From contig DASWHK010000281.1 of the NCBI GenBank assembly GCA_036398215.1, forward strand, positions 1 through 5,463: a stretch of 5,463 bases of DNA, read 5' to 3'. Below are positions 4,879 to 5,463 of this stretch, piece after piece. The stretch comes from DASWHK01 sp036398215. Lineage in GTDB: Bacteria > Acidobacteriota > UBA890. Both the position numbers and the translations under genes were made by a program. Below the pieces are notes generated by a model that ran no database searches, was not told where the DNA came from, and saw nothing but the letters and a program-made list of their open reading frames with translations. Numbering within the stretch: position 1 is the first letter of the stretch; each line of letters opens with the position of its first letter.

Positions 4879-5463
4879 ATGGCGGCGGCGGCCGCCGCCG
4901 AGGACGACGCCGGCACCGCGATCGCGACCGCGGCGCCGGTGCTGCGCGATCTCGACCTGACGATCGCCAGCGGCGAGAAGGTGGCGATCGTCGGCGCCAC
5001 GGGGTCGGGGAAGTCGACGGTGATCAAGCTGCTGCTTCGCCACTACGACGTCGGCGAGGGCGCGATCACGATCGACGGCGTCGATATCCGCGACCTGAAG
5101 CAGCGCGCCCTGAGGCGCTCGTTCGGCACGGTTCCCCAGGACGTCTTCCTGTTCACCGATACGATCGAGGCCAACATCGGCCTCGGCCTCGTGGATCGCG
5201 CTCGCGTCGAGGAGGCGGCCCGCACGGTGGAGGCCGACCGCTTCATTCGGGAGCTTCCCGACGGGTATGACACTCGGCTGGGCGAGCGCGGCGCCAACCT
5301 CTCGTTCGGGGAGCGGCAGCTTCTGGCCTTCGCCCGCGCGCTGGCGATCGACCCGGCGGTGCTGGTGCTCGACGAGGCGACCTCGAGCGTCGATTCGGAG
5401 ACCGAGGCGCAGATCCAGCTCGCCCTCCGCCACCTGATCGAAGACCGCACGGCGGTGATCATC
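4879..5463 (+). CDS. Second copy of the ABC ATPase domain, lacking the membrane domain; runs off the window
   Basis: From ATG 4879 the frame stays open for 195 codons to the window edge. It encodes the ATPase part of the 2290-4125 protein: poly-Ala linker, Walker A GATGSGKST, Q-loop, LSFGE signature, Walker B with catalytic Glu, and D-loop. The edge falls just before the H-loop His. The membrane domain and the A-loop Tyr are absent, because homology starts at the GGC/GCC tract about 4881. There are 15 base differences from the source, 12 of them silent; the three amino-acid changes correspond to S378A, E434K and A492T of the long protein. The silent excess suggests that both sequences were under coding constraint, perhaps as a full-length paralogue before recombination placed this piece here. 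If translated it would be a free ATPase domain of roughly 250 residues, which could compete with or replace the natural one. It may equally be a pseudogene fragment. Confidence 0.6.
   Translation, partial: MAAAAAAEDDAGTAIATAAPVLRDLDLTIASGEKVAIVGATGSGKSTVIKLLLRHYDVGEGAITIDGVDIRDLKQRALRRSFGTVPQDVFLFTDTIEANIGLGLVDRARVEEAARTVEADRFIRELPDGYDTRLGERGANLSFGERQLLAFARALAIDPAVLVLDEATSSVDSETEAQIQLALRHLIEDRTAVII
4881..5463 (+). repeat. Duplicated ATPase-domain segment, downstream copy
   Basis: This is the direct-repeat partner of 3372-3954, in the same orientation. The two copies flank hicBA, so recombination between them would delete 1509 bp carrying the toxin-antitoxin pair and restore a single intact ABC gene. 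The right end lies outside the window. Confidence 0.95.

Noticed and set aside
4760..4880. Insertion sequence ends flanking hicBA
   Set aside because: No transposase frame, no matched terminal inverted repeats beyond the 9-mer noted, and no target-site duplication could be seen.
4711..5433. A 240-codon minus-strand frame over the second ATPase copy
   Set aside because: It repeats the antisense shadow of the parent ATPase region, as expected when the sense strand is duplicated.

Overview
The window is GC-rich bacterial DNA with strong third-position G/C bias in its two large genes. This suggests an environmental high-GC bacterium. Acidobacteriota or Myxococcota would fit, but nothing here fixes the lineage. 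All supported genes are on the + strand, and both ends of the window cut through genes.

The left part is ordinary: the C-terminal end of an AHSA1/SRPBCC-type protein (1-296), then two half-size ABC exporter genes (331-2142 and 2290-4125). The two ABC proteins carry complementary defects. The first has Asn in place of both the catalytic Glu and the H-loop His but keeps LSGGQ. The second keeps Glu and His but has LSFGE as its signature. That is the pattern of a heterodimeric type IV exporter (MdlAB / YheIH / TM287-288 type), with one competent and one degenerate ATP site. A 147-nt spacer between them has lower GC, an imperfect direct repeat, possible attenuator and promoter signals, and an open frame that exactly fills it.

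The right part looks like an accessory insertion. After the second ABC gene comes a short region with a two-copy imperfect tandem repeat, then an extended -10 promoter and a compact hicBA-type toxin-antitoxin pair (4308-4517 and 4514-4759), overlapping by 4 nt and visibly lower in GC. Five bases after the hicA stop is a 65-bp imperfect inverted repeat (4764-4828) with the layout of an integron attC site, which raises the possibility that hicBA is, or was, a gene cassette.

From about 4881 to the window end lies a second copy of the nucleotide-binding domain of the second ABC gene. It has 15 differences in 583 bp, no net indel and no membrane domain. It begins at a palindromic GGC/GCC triplet tract, has its own ATG and Shine-Dalgarno-like sequence, and remains open. 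Twelve of the 15 differences are synonymous, so this part probably evolved as coding sequence. The most interesting features are the duplicated, membrane-domain-less NBD, the attC-like site, and the asymmetric ATPase pair.
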